Assembly (NCBI GenBank): GCA_020746105.1
Contig: CM036619.1
Coordinates: 52,746,635-52,810,634, forward strand
Length of the DNA stretch: 64,000 nucleotides
Direction of reading: 5' to 3'
From: Trogon surrucura
Taxonomy: Eukaryota > Chordata > Aves > Trogoniformes > Trogonidae
Below are positions 47,698 through 59,756 of the stretch, in pieces. The notes beneath the pieces are model-generated. The model had not been told where the DNA came from. It ran no database searches and saw only the letters and a list, made by a program, of their open reading frames with translations. The position numbers and the translations under genes were made by a program. Position 1 is the first letter of the stretch, and each line of letters opens with the position of its first letter.

Positions 47698-50600
47698 AAT
47701 GGTTCACACTCACTTTTGTTCTGAAAAATGTGGTCAAAGTCATCAGTAATCCAAAAGAAAAAGGTGCAAAGTTAATCTCCCTGTATATGCTTTAGAATAA
47801 ATTGTGCAGACTTTGCTGACGAGGTCTAAAATCAGAGGTAATATGTTCAGTTCCTTTTCACCACAAGCTCTTTGGCTATTTGGCGAGCTGCTGGAAGCCT
47901 TGGACTATGCACATGGTATGTGTGGCATCCTCTGTTGATTGGCAGCCTTCTCATTGCCTGAGCCCACATGCAATACAAAGGTCAATAATTGAACAAAAAT
48001 AGCTGAAAAAAGAATTGCATGAATCATTGAAGAGAACTGTATGTGACACAGGAACCATATGTAGAAGATCATCTGTCTGAAGTAAGTACCGTTTGGGTTC
48101 AATACAAAATGTGCAATTGAAAAGTAAGAGTTGATCATTATAACATATTTTAATGATAAATCTTTTTCTCCACAACAATTTTATATTGTTGTTAATGACC
48201 ATTTTGGACCTTTGCCCAGAATGAAGACATTATCCTTGGATCGGGGTAATGAGTTTGCAAATGATCCGGAACAAATGGTGAAGTTATTTACTAATAATTT
48301 TTTTAAATCCGCAGATGAGCCTTTTCTTAATCCAAGTAATTAGTATCATAATTTGAAAGCATTTGGTTATCTAGACTTGTCTCTGACAAGTGAGGGTGGG
48401 TTTTCTTTTTCCTTTCCTAGTTTTTTATTAACTGGGAAACTGAAGGGGGTTCTGAAGGCAGCAAAACAGCTGGCTATCATTTTCAGGATGCCCAAGGTTA
48501 CTCAGAGATGCTGACTTGTTCAGGCTATGGTTTGGAAGTTGATTGTGCAAAGGCCCATGTACCAGTTCTCTTGTCTTTTGATTGCTGTGGCCTTTTTCTT
48601 TGAGAACTTGGAGTTCTTGGAATAATAGCACAAGACAGCTCTAGAATAGCCCTAAATTTAAACAAAAGGAAAATGCTGGAATGCAATTAAAAGTACAGCT
48701 ATTACAATTACCTGCAGATGATATTGAAAGACCACTTTTTTATTTTGATATTTGATGAAACACATCATTATGGCGTTTATTCACATTTTGGATGAAAAGC
48801 AATTATTTCCGGTTCAGAAAGTTTGGGAATTTTTATTCTGGCAATTTACAGACCAATTTTGTCACACAGTATTTTATCAAAATTATTGAAACCAACTGTA
48901 GCTGTTGTGTCTGCTGAATATTTAAACCAATAAAATATTCAACATTTGTACACCAAAATTTCACATAATGAAAAGTAATTCCATTACTGCTAGAGTGTTT
49001 AAATGTTTAAGACAGCAAAACCAAGACCAAATAATTAATGCCAGATTTTGTTAGGATGGTTGGAGAAGTAAGTTTTTATGCATTAGTAATAACATTTTGT
49101 TTGTTCATAGCGTGCTTTTTTTTTCAAAACAGAGTAAAATAGTTCTGATTTCCTAACAAATTTCTGACTGCTTGAGGTCTAACCAGATCAGCTCTTTGGC
49201 TGGAGTGTATCAAAACGATACTGGCCAGGTTTTGGTTCACATTGATGGAGAGGAGGTAAAGATCTCGCCGTGTTTTGGGACTGTCCAAACTCCAACAATA
49301 TTCAGCTTCTAGTTATCTTCAGTGGGAGCCAGCAAGCAGGAACCCAGAATCAAGCTCCATCAGTCCGGAGGAGCATCCTTCTGCTGTCTTTATATACCAC
49401 ACATTTCACACCTGGGTTTCAGGGACAGCTGGGCACGTTCTGCACACTCCTGCCTGGCTGTGTGACTTCTCCCAGCAGTAAGGTGACGCACTGTGCCGTC
49501 TTCTTCGGGCCATCTGTCACTAGAGGGTGTGGAAGCCGGTGTAATCTACTCGCAGACACTGACACAGCTTGGTTCAGGTGCATCTGCTCTCTGAATTTGC
49601 CGGTGATGTCAATATAGATCCACATGACAGGTCCAAATGCATCATATATGGTCTTCCTGACCACTTGCCTTGCAGTGTAGACCTCAAACAGAGGGTAAGT
49701 GAGTATGGCTTGTATATGGCTTGGCCACAGGAGAGTAGCACAGCAAGAAAAGCAACTAAAAAGACAGTGAATCCTCCCTACATTAAGTTAACATTATTGC
49801 AATGTATTTTGGCTCTGCAGCCTGTGTGTTACACCCACCAGGACTCCCTGACACTTCAACAAGTGGGTGTAAGTAGGTCCAAGGGAATATTAAATTACAA
49901 CTCTTCAGCTCTGAGTTTGGCCCAAAAAGTACAGGAAAAAAACTCTGAAAATCAGGGAACATCATGACAGCAATTGTAAAGTATTTTGCTCACGATGTAG
50001 AACACATATGTAAATTACTGTTTATGGAGAATGTGGAACCTTTGTACTAGAGCATAATGATGATGAAAGATAGTCACACTAATAAGTATTTCTAGTTGTA
50101 TTTATCAGGTTTACATTGGTCTTGCTAGTTAGAGTAAACAGACTACAAAAGGAACAAATGAACCAAAGGATATGTAGTGATAAATAGTCCCTTGAATATT
50201 GCTTCTGAGATTGTATTTTCAACAGTTATTTCTGATGCAGTATTTCTGTCTTCTTTAGGTAGATTACAGGGCATTAGATATTCACTGAAAATATTAATGA
50301 AAGCTTTGGAGAGTCTTTTGCATTTTATCAGGCTTCATAAATATCACACACAAATAATTATTGTCAAGGAACTTTTCTGAGGTGGTGAAATCAAGCACTC
50401 TCAAGCTAGGAAATGCCAGGAGAAAGATTTCCCATGGGACCTTAATTTGCTTGCATATGTTTGGAATTATTGACAAGACGTATTTATTCCTAATGATAAA
50501 AAGTATTGATATGATGTCAGGTTATAATAGCATATTAACTTCTCTCCAGTAACTCATTTAGTGAGCACCTATTCAATATTATATCTTCTCTTCATAGTTC

Positions 50601-53600
50601 CTCTTGGTCCCATTTACTGAAACAATTGCTCTGCTCTGAAGATAAAATCATTGATTCCCTCTATGCCTGTCATCAGGGTAGCATTTATATATCTCACAAA
50701 TGTTAATTAAACTTTGCAAGTCATAAGGAGTATTATTCTATTTTGTAGGACTGAGACACAATAAGAATAAAGTCAAAAGTTATTGTTTAGTAAGAAGTGA
50801 CTCACTTGAAGTGCCGTGATTTGTCAGGGTACCAAATGTTACAGCTGATATTTACACTGTACACCCAAGGGCACCTTCCACTTCTGTTTTGAAAGCCTGG
50901 CTGAAACTCTCAATCACAGCCCCACAAGACTCAGCTACTCATGATACTGCCTCTGCCCTTCCTCTCCCAGCTTTCCAAGTGCATGAAATGTGCAAAGATC
51001 AGCCCTGGCATACTCTGAGTCAAATCCCGTGAGTGGATGGTTGAGAGGTCAGGACGTTATATGTGCTGCTGATAGCACAAACCCTGCGATCCAGCCACAG
51101 TCACGCACAGCATTTCACATGCTTGGAGACTAGATCCCATTGATTTCCGTGGCAGGAGTGCAAATGCTACCGTAGGGTTCCTATCAGGACTGTTGAGAAA
51201 AACATGGGTGGTGATGAACTAGGAGGAGCTGGATGTTGGTGGGTTGCTGGGGTGGGTTGAAGCCAGCTGGTGGCAGCTGAGCTCTCATCCAGTTGCTCAT
51301 TCACTTCCCCCAGAGAGACAGGGGATGGAATTGGAAGGGAAAAAGTGAGAAAAACTCATGGGTCAAGAAGAAGGCATTTTAGTACTGGGGGAGAAAAAAC
51401 ATCCCAACTCAGGCAAAGGCAGTCACTCATTGCCTCCCATCAGCAGAATGATGCTCAGTGAGTCTCTAAGCAGCAGCTACTTTGGAAAAAAAATAACCCT
51501 GTTTTACTGCTGAGCATGATGTATATGGAGCGGAATATTTCTCTGGTCTGTTTGGGCCAGCTGTCCCCTCCCAACCTCTTGCGTACTCCCAGCCTACTCA
51601 CTTGGGCAGCAGAGTTAAAAATGGAGACCTTGATACAGTGCAAGCATTACTCAGCAACAGCAAAAGCATCAGGGTGTTATCAACACCGTTCTGGTCACAA
51701 ATCTAAAACTCAACACTGTATGGACTGCTGTGAAGAAAATGAACTCCACTCTAACCAGATCCAGTGCAGTTGGTCACATCACATAGGCGCTGCATGGCAG
51801 AGTCAGAGTCTTGCTCTCTAGCACTAAAGCCTGCTTTGAAAATACGAATTTCTTTTCCCCCTGCCTCTTCTCTGACCTTTACAACAAATGAGGCAGAACT
51901 CTTAAAAGACTTAAAGTTTTCTTCACTATACAAATCTGTGGTTGACATCTTGCTTCTACGCTGTGCAGATATCCACTGGGAAAGAGAAAAGGCCATTCCA
52001 GAGGCAAAGATCATCTACTCACCAGATTTCAGGACTGTGCTCCAGAGCCTGGGAAATGAGAGTTTTTAAAAGCAAATGTCTACAAATTCTTGACATAGAC
52101 AACAATATATACATTTTCCCCTAGGTTCTTTCTCAGAAATGACTGAAAATTTTCCAAAAAAATTATCAAAAGAAGTCCAAACAAAATCAGCCAGAGGCAT
52201 CCAGCCAACAGGAGAAATTACAGCTAGAATGACTGAACTTTGGCAAAGCTATAAGGTCCTTATAATGGAAAGAATTGAGTAACTTCAGTGAAAGGCCAAA
52301 ACCAGTTGAAGAATGAAGAAAGAATGACCATGGTGGCCAGTGATTTTAATCTTCCATCTATCATGCAACCCTGTAACAGGAGGATATAACCCAAAATATG
52401 TTTGGAGATATCTATGGAGAAGACATAAGGGAACAAACTGATTTTGACCTTTCTTTTGTCACTCCAGGCTCTTGGGTCTTCTAAAAGCCCTACAAAGGTT
52501 TCTCTCCCAACAGAAAATTCAGTTTTCTCTAGCTGAGAAATTTATGAGCAATAAGTGCATGCATATGTCTCTGAGGTCCACATAAAATTACCTACAAGCC
52601 CACCTGAGCAACAAGTTATAGACTTCAGCTGGTGCCTCTAGGCTCAGTACTGGCCACTCAGACCTCCCTAGGCAGAATGTAGGCCACCCTTTTCCCTACT
52701 TGGAAGACGACTGCTGAGCATGCAGCTGGCTTGCACAGTCTTGTGTAAAAGATATTCCAGGCATTTCGGCTTAAGCTTCAGCAAACAAGCGCTGTTACTA
52801 GCCCGTTTCAATGCAGGTGCTGCAGCGGAGCATCGGGATTGAAAAAAACTCCCTCATGCTCCGGCAACGGCACATCTGTTGCTGCTAACAGAGCACAGTG
52901 AGGCTGCCAGCTCTCTGCCTCCCAGAGAGGCAAAAACAAAGAGAGCAAGAGCAAAGCTCTGTGTTACTCCTGGGCTCTGTTTTTAGTGCAGGGACAGTTG
53001 GGGTGGAGAGGGAAGGATTCTGCTAGACCTTTATAAAATAACACTTTGAAGTGCAGAGTTTTCATGCTGTTGTTCATAATACTGTTTCCTTCACAGGTAT
53101 GCTTGTTGACAGGGCAATTTTTAGTCAAAATATGCCAAAATCAGCATGAACTGCAGAACAAGTATATGAACACCTGTTCACTCAAACTTCTCCCTTATGA
53201 TCTGGAGATCTCTGGGATTTCTTGGGTAATGGAGAACAGCAAGAGCAGGGAGGAGTGTGAAGCATGGAGCAGCAGTAGACACTGTGTTCAGCTCATGTGC
53301 CATATGCAAGGCAAGCAAGAAACATTTCTCAGGGGAAGGAAAACAAGACAAAGTACCAGAGGCACCATCTCAGTACTGCTCCTGGGGACTGTTTATAGGT
53401 TTAAGTATGGAGAGGTTCTTCTGTTGCCATTTAATTTTATGAGTTTAGGACGGTTAGTAGTTTTGTATTGCATTAGATTTTTAAAAGTATATTTTAAAGT
53501 TGATAACAGGAAGCTAGTCTGCTCATAATGCTCTTCTTTTTTCCCCTTGAGATACTTGCCTACGTAGTAAAGTTCCATTTTTCTATTTGCTAAATGTATG

Positions 53601-53715
53601 TTGTCAAAGTACTAGCAAAGAAACTAGCTTCCAAATATATGCAGAAGTATCAGAGAACAAAAATCACTCGGATAGCAAAATTATAACGCAGAATCATTTA
53701 TGTTGGAGAAAACGT
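47698..53715. other. Intergenic, no gene proven
   Basis: Six kilobases without a recognised gene or repeat. Frames such as 49569-49967 (132 codons), 51764-52069 (101) and 53046-53528 (160) show no known domain. A signal-peptide-like MLLFIILFPSQ ending at a donor (53064-53096) and a trace of LINE endonuclease (near 52330) were weighed and not called. Confidence 0.5.
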
Positions 53716-54340
53716 CAGGAGGTCCAGCCTTCTGCTCCAAGCAAGGTCAGCTGTGAGAGGACACCAGGTTGTTCAGTCCTTTGCCCACTTGGGTCTTGTA
53801 CACCTTTTAGGACAGAGACTGCACAACCTCCCTGTGCGACCTGTGCCCCTGCCTAGATGTACTCAGGCAGGAAAAGCTTCTCCTTATATCCTGTCTGAAC
53901 CTCTCTTGTTTCAGCTAATATCTGTTGTCTCTCGTCCTCCCACCATGGACCACTGTGAAGAGCACAGCTCCATCTTCTCCTTAACCTCCCCGATATCACC
54001 TGCTGCTATCACCTGCCAAGCTGATTGGGCACACTACTGGCTCCTGCTCATCTCACTGTCCTCCACAGCCCCCATGACCCCTTCCCGCAGAGCTGCTCCC
54101 CAGGACCCCAGTCACGAGGCTGTCCCATTGCAGTAGGTTAGTCCATCCTGGGAGCAGAAAATTGTGCTTATTCTTGAATTCCAAAACATTTCTGTTGGCC
54201 CTTTCCTCCAGCCTGCCTAGGTCCCAGTACTGTTCCCGAGCACAGTGAATACACTCCCCAGATCTGCACAGTTAATAGAAGTGCACCCCATCACCTCCTT
54301 TAAGTCAGTAATAAAGGTATAAAATAAAATAGGTCTCACT
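53716..54340 (-). mobile_element. Old CR1 LINE remnant
   Basis: A diverged minus-strand CR1. Diagnostic stretches are caggaggtccagccttctgc, a cttctccttatatcctgtct region, catcttctccttaacctccc, then the RT-encoding part with ggcacactactggctcctgc and ttggccctttcctccagcct up to aataaaggtat..ggtctcac. Parts are missing between these blocks. Divergence is clearly higher than in the adjacent copy at 54413-55440. Confidence 0.8.
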
Positions 54341-54412
54341 TGTAATTAGTCTCCAGAGAAGGTGGGGTGGGAGAGGATGGACACACTGTTAACCACTACT
54401 CTTTGAGTTTGA

Positions 54413-55440
54413 TCACAGAATCATAGAATCATTCAGGCTGGAAAAGACCCTTGGGATCATCAAGTCCAACCATTAACCCTACTCTACAAAGTTCACCCCT
54501 AAACCATATCCCCCAATACCATATCTAAATGACCTTTTAACACATCCAGGGATGGTGACTCAACCACCTCCCTGGGCACCCTATTCCAATGTGTGACTAC
54601 TCTTTCTGTGAAAATTTTTTTCCTAATGTCCAGCCTAAACCTACCCTGTTGCAGTTTGAAGCCATTCCCTCTTGTTCTAGCACTAATTACCTGTGAGAAG
54701 AGACCAGCATCAACCTCTCTACAATGTCCTTTCAGGTGGTTGCAGACAGTGATGAGGTCTCCCCTCAGCCTCCTCTTCTTCAAAATAAACAGCTGCTTCA
54801 ATCACTCTTCATAAGATCTATTCTCCAGGCCCTTCATCAGTTTAGTTGCCCTCCTCCATACTCGCTCCAGCACCTCAAGATCTCTCTTGTATTGAGGTGC
54901 CCAAAACTGCACACAATACTCAAGGTGTGGCCTCACCAGTGCCCAGTACAGGAGGACAATCACCTCCCTACTCCTGCTGCCGGTCTAATACAAGCCAGGA
55001 TGCCATTGGCTTTCTTGGCCATCTTGGCACTCTGCTGGCTCATAGTCAGCCACTTGTCAATTAGGACCCCCAGGCCCCTTTCTGCCAGACAACTTTCCGG
55101 ACACACTTCCCCAAGCCTGTAGCGTTCCATGGGGTTGTTGTGGCCCAAGTGCAGGGACTCACACTTGGCCTTGTTGAAGCTCATCCCATTAACCTTGGCC
55201 CATTGATCCAATCTGTCCAAGTCTCTCTGCAGGGCCTTCCTACCCTCACGCATATCAACACTCCCACCTAACTTGGTGTCATCTGCAAACTTACTGATGA
55301 TGCACTCTATGTTCTTATCAAGATCATCAATAAAGATGTTAAACAGAAATGGTCCCAACACTGAGTGCTGAGGAACACCACTTGTGACCAGCCACCAGCT
55401 GGATTTAACTCTGTTCTTCCTTCATCTAATAGTCCATCCA
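54413..55440 (-). mobile_element. CR1 LINE, 5'-truncated
   Basis: A minus-strand CR1 of about 1 kb with the tail at the left (tcacagaatcatagaatcat) and reverse transcriptase to the right. The 133-codon frame at 54960-55361 reads [19 protein letters not shown], then [11 protein letters not shown] with the intact FADD active-site motif, and [21 protein letters not shown] second frame (54499-54801) holds the C-terminal part to [17 protein letters not shown]. The two parts are in different frames, so the ORF is broken. The right boundary is approximate. Confidence 0.94.
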
Positions 55441-55510
55441 TCTTGACCATAACAACCCATCTTGAATACAAATATACTGTATGTATATGTAATGACCATT
55501 GCTGCCAGGC

Positions 55511-55672
55511 ACAAGGGCCTGAGAGACCTTGTTGATGAAGACCAAGGCAAAGACATCATTGCTGAGCCTTGCATCTCCTGGCACTGCTACATTCAGAAGT
55601 GGGTCCTGCTTGGAGAGTACAAGGTGCTCCTGACAGTGGTCTTCTTTCCCTTGACCTTACCAGACAAGTCCT
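55511..55672 (-). mobile_element. CR1 remnant from a more 5' part of ORF2
   Basis: The sequences gggcctgagagaccttgttg, atgaagaccaaggcaaagac and cattcagaagtgggtcctgc match, by eye, the CR1 region that lies upstream of the piece at 54413-55440. It may be the far part of the old copy at 53716-54340, split by the younger insertion, or the eroded 5' end of the younger copy itself. Confidence 0.6.
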
Positions 55673-58451
55673 AAGAAAAACCTGCTGGAGATATGCCCAG
55701 GTTCACGTACATTATGTGTCAGATACTTTGAGGCAGTTTGCTTTGGCCCAGCTCATGGAAGCAATAGTATATGTTGTAGTAAAGGCAGGGCATCCAAGTG
55801 AATCTGCCATGGAGGTGCACACTTTCTGTTTAACCCCTGCAAGCCAACCTCAACCCAGCCAAAGAGCTTAACTTTACGTCATTGTATTGTATTTTACATA
55901 TGGATAGTATTTGTGTTTTCAATTAAAGAAAGATGAAATTTGTAAGTTGTTTTCATGTCCTGTTGGCCCAGGTGATACTTCTTTCATTGAACTAAAACAC
56001 AGAATGCAAAATGTTGCTGTTGGTTGATGTAGCCCCTTGGTCTCACGGGAAAAGGGAGGGAAAAGCTTTGAGTCATTCAGCAATAACCACAGGGAAATAT
56101 AGCACCATCCACATTTGTTTCCAGAGAGGAATTTGAGGTTTGGATGATATAGAAGAGGAATTACTGGGGGGGGAAGGACTTCCCAGGCTCTGGTGATAGA
56201 AGGACCTTCAAAAGTGCAGATGGATTTTATTGTTTCTGTAATTCTTCTAACTCTGTGTTTCTCATTTTATGAGCGTGAGCTGTCTCCTCTTCCCTGCCCC
56301 TTCCCATTAGGCTCATTCATCTTTGTGTAACTCTGATTCAGCAGCATCTCGGTGCCTCCTGGGAGGAGGGTGAGAACTGGCTGTGTTTGCTGGCTACACG
56401 AGCAAACATTACCTTGCCTGAGAGGAACTGAGCTGCTGCCAGCAAATAGAGTCAGCTAGCAAAGCCTTGGCCATAACTGCAGCCACCTCTCATTTCCCTC
56501 TCCTGCAGGGAGTGAGCTCCTTCTGACTAACAATATTTTCTGGTAACTCTTCAAGATGCCTCAGACCTTTTCATAGCCTTGGGGTGAAGGAAAGGAACAA
56601 GGAAGTGCTGCCTCCAGTTTCATAAAAGGTGTTCAGCATCTTCCAGAAGAAGTGACAGCTGCAATTAATTGATTGATGGCCAGTCTCTAAACATGTTTAA
56701 GCATTTGGAGAGTGATACTTAACTGTATTGACAAATGTCCCAAGTAACGATGGGAACCTAATGGCAATCTTTTCAGCTGTATGGTTGGGTGCTCATCTGG
56801 GCTTGCCATATAGCCCACTTCCTTAACATTTTACCTCCAAGCTTTGAAAAAAAGGAAGTAAATACAGTAAAGCCCCACTTTTCTATTTATTCTAAATAAA
56901 TTATCTAGTTATTATGTTTGAGGTATTCATTTGGGTGAGTAGAGTTATACATTCAGAAAGATAGCGGAGCACTAATATCATCTTGGTCCCACTGAAGTCC
57001 ATAGGAGTCCAATTTCCACTGACTGCAATGCGCTTGCTGCACACACTGGGTGCCTGTGAGGAACTGTTGGAGCTAAGCTAAATTGCAAACATGAGTTTTG
57101 CATAGATATTTGGAAAAATATGGAGTATGTAACCCTGTTTATATCTTTTCAGAATGGAGTCATGTCCAAATTCAATTGTAAAAACATGGAAAATGAAAAT
57201 CTTCTCGGTGCTGATACCAGGTAGAATACATACACCTGTGTTTCATGGCATGGCCCATGTGCTTTGGAGCTTATTTGCTGGCTTTGGTAGTTGCACCAGA
57301 AACACAGCTGCTGTTGGAGGTGATAGTGCGAGAGGTGTGGGCATCTGATCACCAGTAAGAAATCTTGAAATATTTGGTTTATATGGTGGGGTCAATATGT
57401 GAAGTATGCAGCACTGGGATATGATCTGCTCTGCTAACCAAGTAGGCGGCAGCATTTTATACCACTTTTTTTTTAGGGTGGTGGCAGTTCTTGTAATGGG
57501 TTGCTCTTAACAAAAAGTGACCCTGAATCTGAAGAGTCTTGTGAAAACAACCAATAACTGCAAAGAATGAACATGAATGCTGAGCGTTCGCAGTCTGTAT
57601 GTGTCCAGGTGAACCCCACTGACTGGATTGTTTTGTGACATTTTAAATTATGCATTAAAGTCTCTGTTCTTGCTAGTTTTATGGCAACTTTATGCTAGTC
57701 GTGCAAAACATCCTCATGACTGATATATTCAAGCACATTCACTCAATTGTAGACCTTGGCAATATCAGCTGAATGACTTCAAAGCTACTCTCTTCTCCTG
57801 ATAATCTGTAATTGTGGGCTTTCTGGTAACTGAACATCTTTAATCATCCTATAAACTGTCAGCAACCAATGCCTGATCTTATTTACACTCAAGAGTGGAC
57901 AGATGTGCAGCCAGCATCGGGCCGGGCAGCTCGGGGATCGCAGGTGAAGAGCCTCGTACGTTGTCTGATGCGCTAAGACTTCTACAGGAATTAATTAGTC
58001 ATACAGCCAATACTTTTGTTAGTATTTTTCTTGGCAAGAGCGAACTAAAATGGTTTGTGTATAATTGCACGGCTTTACTTTGACTTGTGCTTCCCAATTA
58101 TGCTGATAGGCAGCATTTTTTGCTGTTAAGAAATCTCTACATAATCTTACACGTGCGTGGTGATGATATATGAATTGGCATTGGAACAATGACTGAATTC
58201 CTGCAGTTTATTAATACCATTCTGAATTTAAATATTTTTGATTAAATGCTTGCTGTAACTCATGCTGTTTTATAGCCATGTAGAACATTTTGGAAAGAGA
58301 AGTTTTCTTGTAGCTTGTTTGCGTAAATACCAGTCCTGATCAAAGCATGGAATTCATGGGTTCAGGAAACTTTGCCATTGAAATCTTGGTTTTATTTTTA
58401 ATCAAAAGTGAAATTACATTTGAAACCTCTTTTCCTGGCACAGAAATTACC

Positions 58452-58467
58452 AAAAAAAAAAAAAAAA
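58452..58467 (+). repeat. Poly-A tract (16 A)
   Basis: Uninterrupted A16 in AT-rich DNA. No recognisable element precedes it. Confidence 0.9.
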
Positions 58468-59721
58468 GACTATCCATTTAGGAAACTGTAAATTTTGTTT
58501 TGGATTTTTAAATTTTGGTTTAAATTATTTAAATGTTTGATGTATTTCTTGGGGTTTTTTTTAAATATGTTTATGTTTATATTATTTTACACTGTAGTAT
58601 TTTACACTGATTTTAGTATTTTGAAATCAGTTTCTGACTTCAGTGGGACTGTGATTTATTTAATTTACTCTATTATTTTAAAAAGTCATTAAGTCTGGTT
58701 TCTGTTTACTACTCAATAAAGCATTTTATCTTCTCAGTGTAAGTGTCCCCTGTTTCTGTTGAGTTGAAACAGTTTATCAAGACTGTTCAGTTCCAATACA
58801 AACAGGAAATACTTGGATGGGAATGACATGCCAGATCCTTGCAAAAAAACAAGAGACACTGTGATCAGGGAAAGAAGTTTCATTCAGTGATAGAAAGCAG
58901 CACACAATAATAATTTTAAAAGATAGTACCACCCAGTAAGAGAATAAAATATTTCAACTGCAGTGTTAGTTTGTATTACATTATGCTATGTTATCATATG
59001 GCAACTGCAGTAGTGTATAACATGCCATGAGTTATAGAATTGATTTTTAAATGAATACAAAACAATTATGAATGTAATTTCAGAATGCCAAAATGAAGTT
59101 TCGTTCATGTGTGATGGATTTTATTTTCCTGAAACAGTTAATGTTTGTGCTGAAATCTTTTGGGAATGGAGTTCCTTTGTATCAACATATCTGAAAATGT
59201 TTCAGTTTTGGCAAAAAGAGTACTATTGCATTGGAAAATATTTTAGCTACTATAGACAGGATGGCAGGTTATTAAAACCCGCGTATGAAGGAAATGAACA
59301 CATTTCAAGGACATATGCAGACGTGGATGTAGATATTGCTGCTCATTTCCCGAAAGGTAGACTGAGCTGCCATTAAAGTCAGCAGAAAAGATCTTATTTA
59401 CTTTTTTTTTCTTATAGGAGTGGGTATTGTTTGGTTCTTTAACAGCTATTAAACATCCGCTTGAACTTAACTGCTCTTTGAAGATGCTCTTTTTAGAGCA
59501 GTTTTACTACTTTTACTACTTTTGCTCTTTCTCATAGTGCTAGCTAGCCTAGAGAGCTTGGTAAGGTGGCATCTTTACAGACATCCTTTGCTTTAAACTT
59601 TCACATTTAGCAGCTTCGAATAACGGAAGCCATCACTGAGATCTTGGCCCTTCTGAAGTCAATGGGATATCTGCCACTGGTATAAGTGGAGCCAGGATTT
59701 CACTGCATGTGAAGAGGATTA

Positions 59722-59723
<2 letters not shown>

Positions 59724-59755
<32 letters not shown>
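59724..59755 (+). repeat. Poly-T tract (32 T)
   Basis: An uninterrupted run of 32 T. No retroelement body is recognisable on its left side, where a minus-strand poly-A tail would point. Runs of this length are often miscounted in assemblies. Confidence 0.95.

Positions 59756-59756
<1 letters not shown>

Noticed and set aside
52330-52400. Plus-strand phrase translating as VASDFNLPS, like the SDFN/GDFN motif of LINE endonucleases
   Set aside because: Only this short motif is recognisable; the flanks do not read as CR1 endonuclease, so it may be chance or a very old remnant.
53064-53096. MLLFIILFPSQ ending at a GTATGC donor, as in a signal-peptide first exon (CLUL1 considered, by synteny)
   Set aside because: No CLUL1-like second exon was recognised downstream, and the peptide does not match CLUL1 as I remember it.
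59068-59376. A 102-codon plus frame preceded by an acceptor-like tttcag
   Set aside because: The peptide is unfamiliar and has no supporting donor or upstream exon; chance is more likely.
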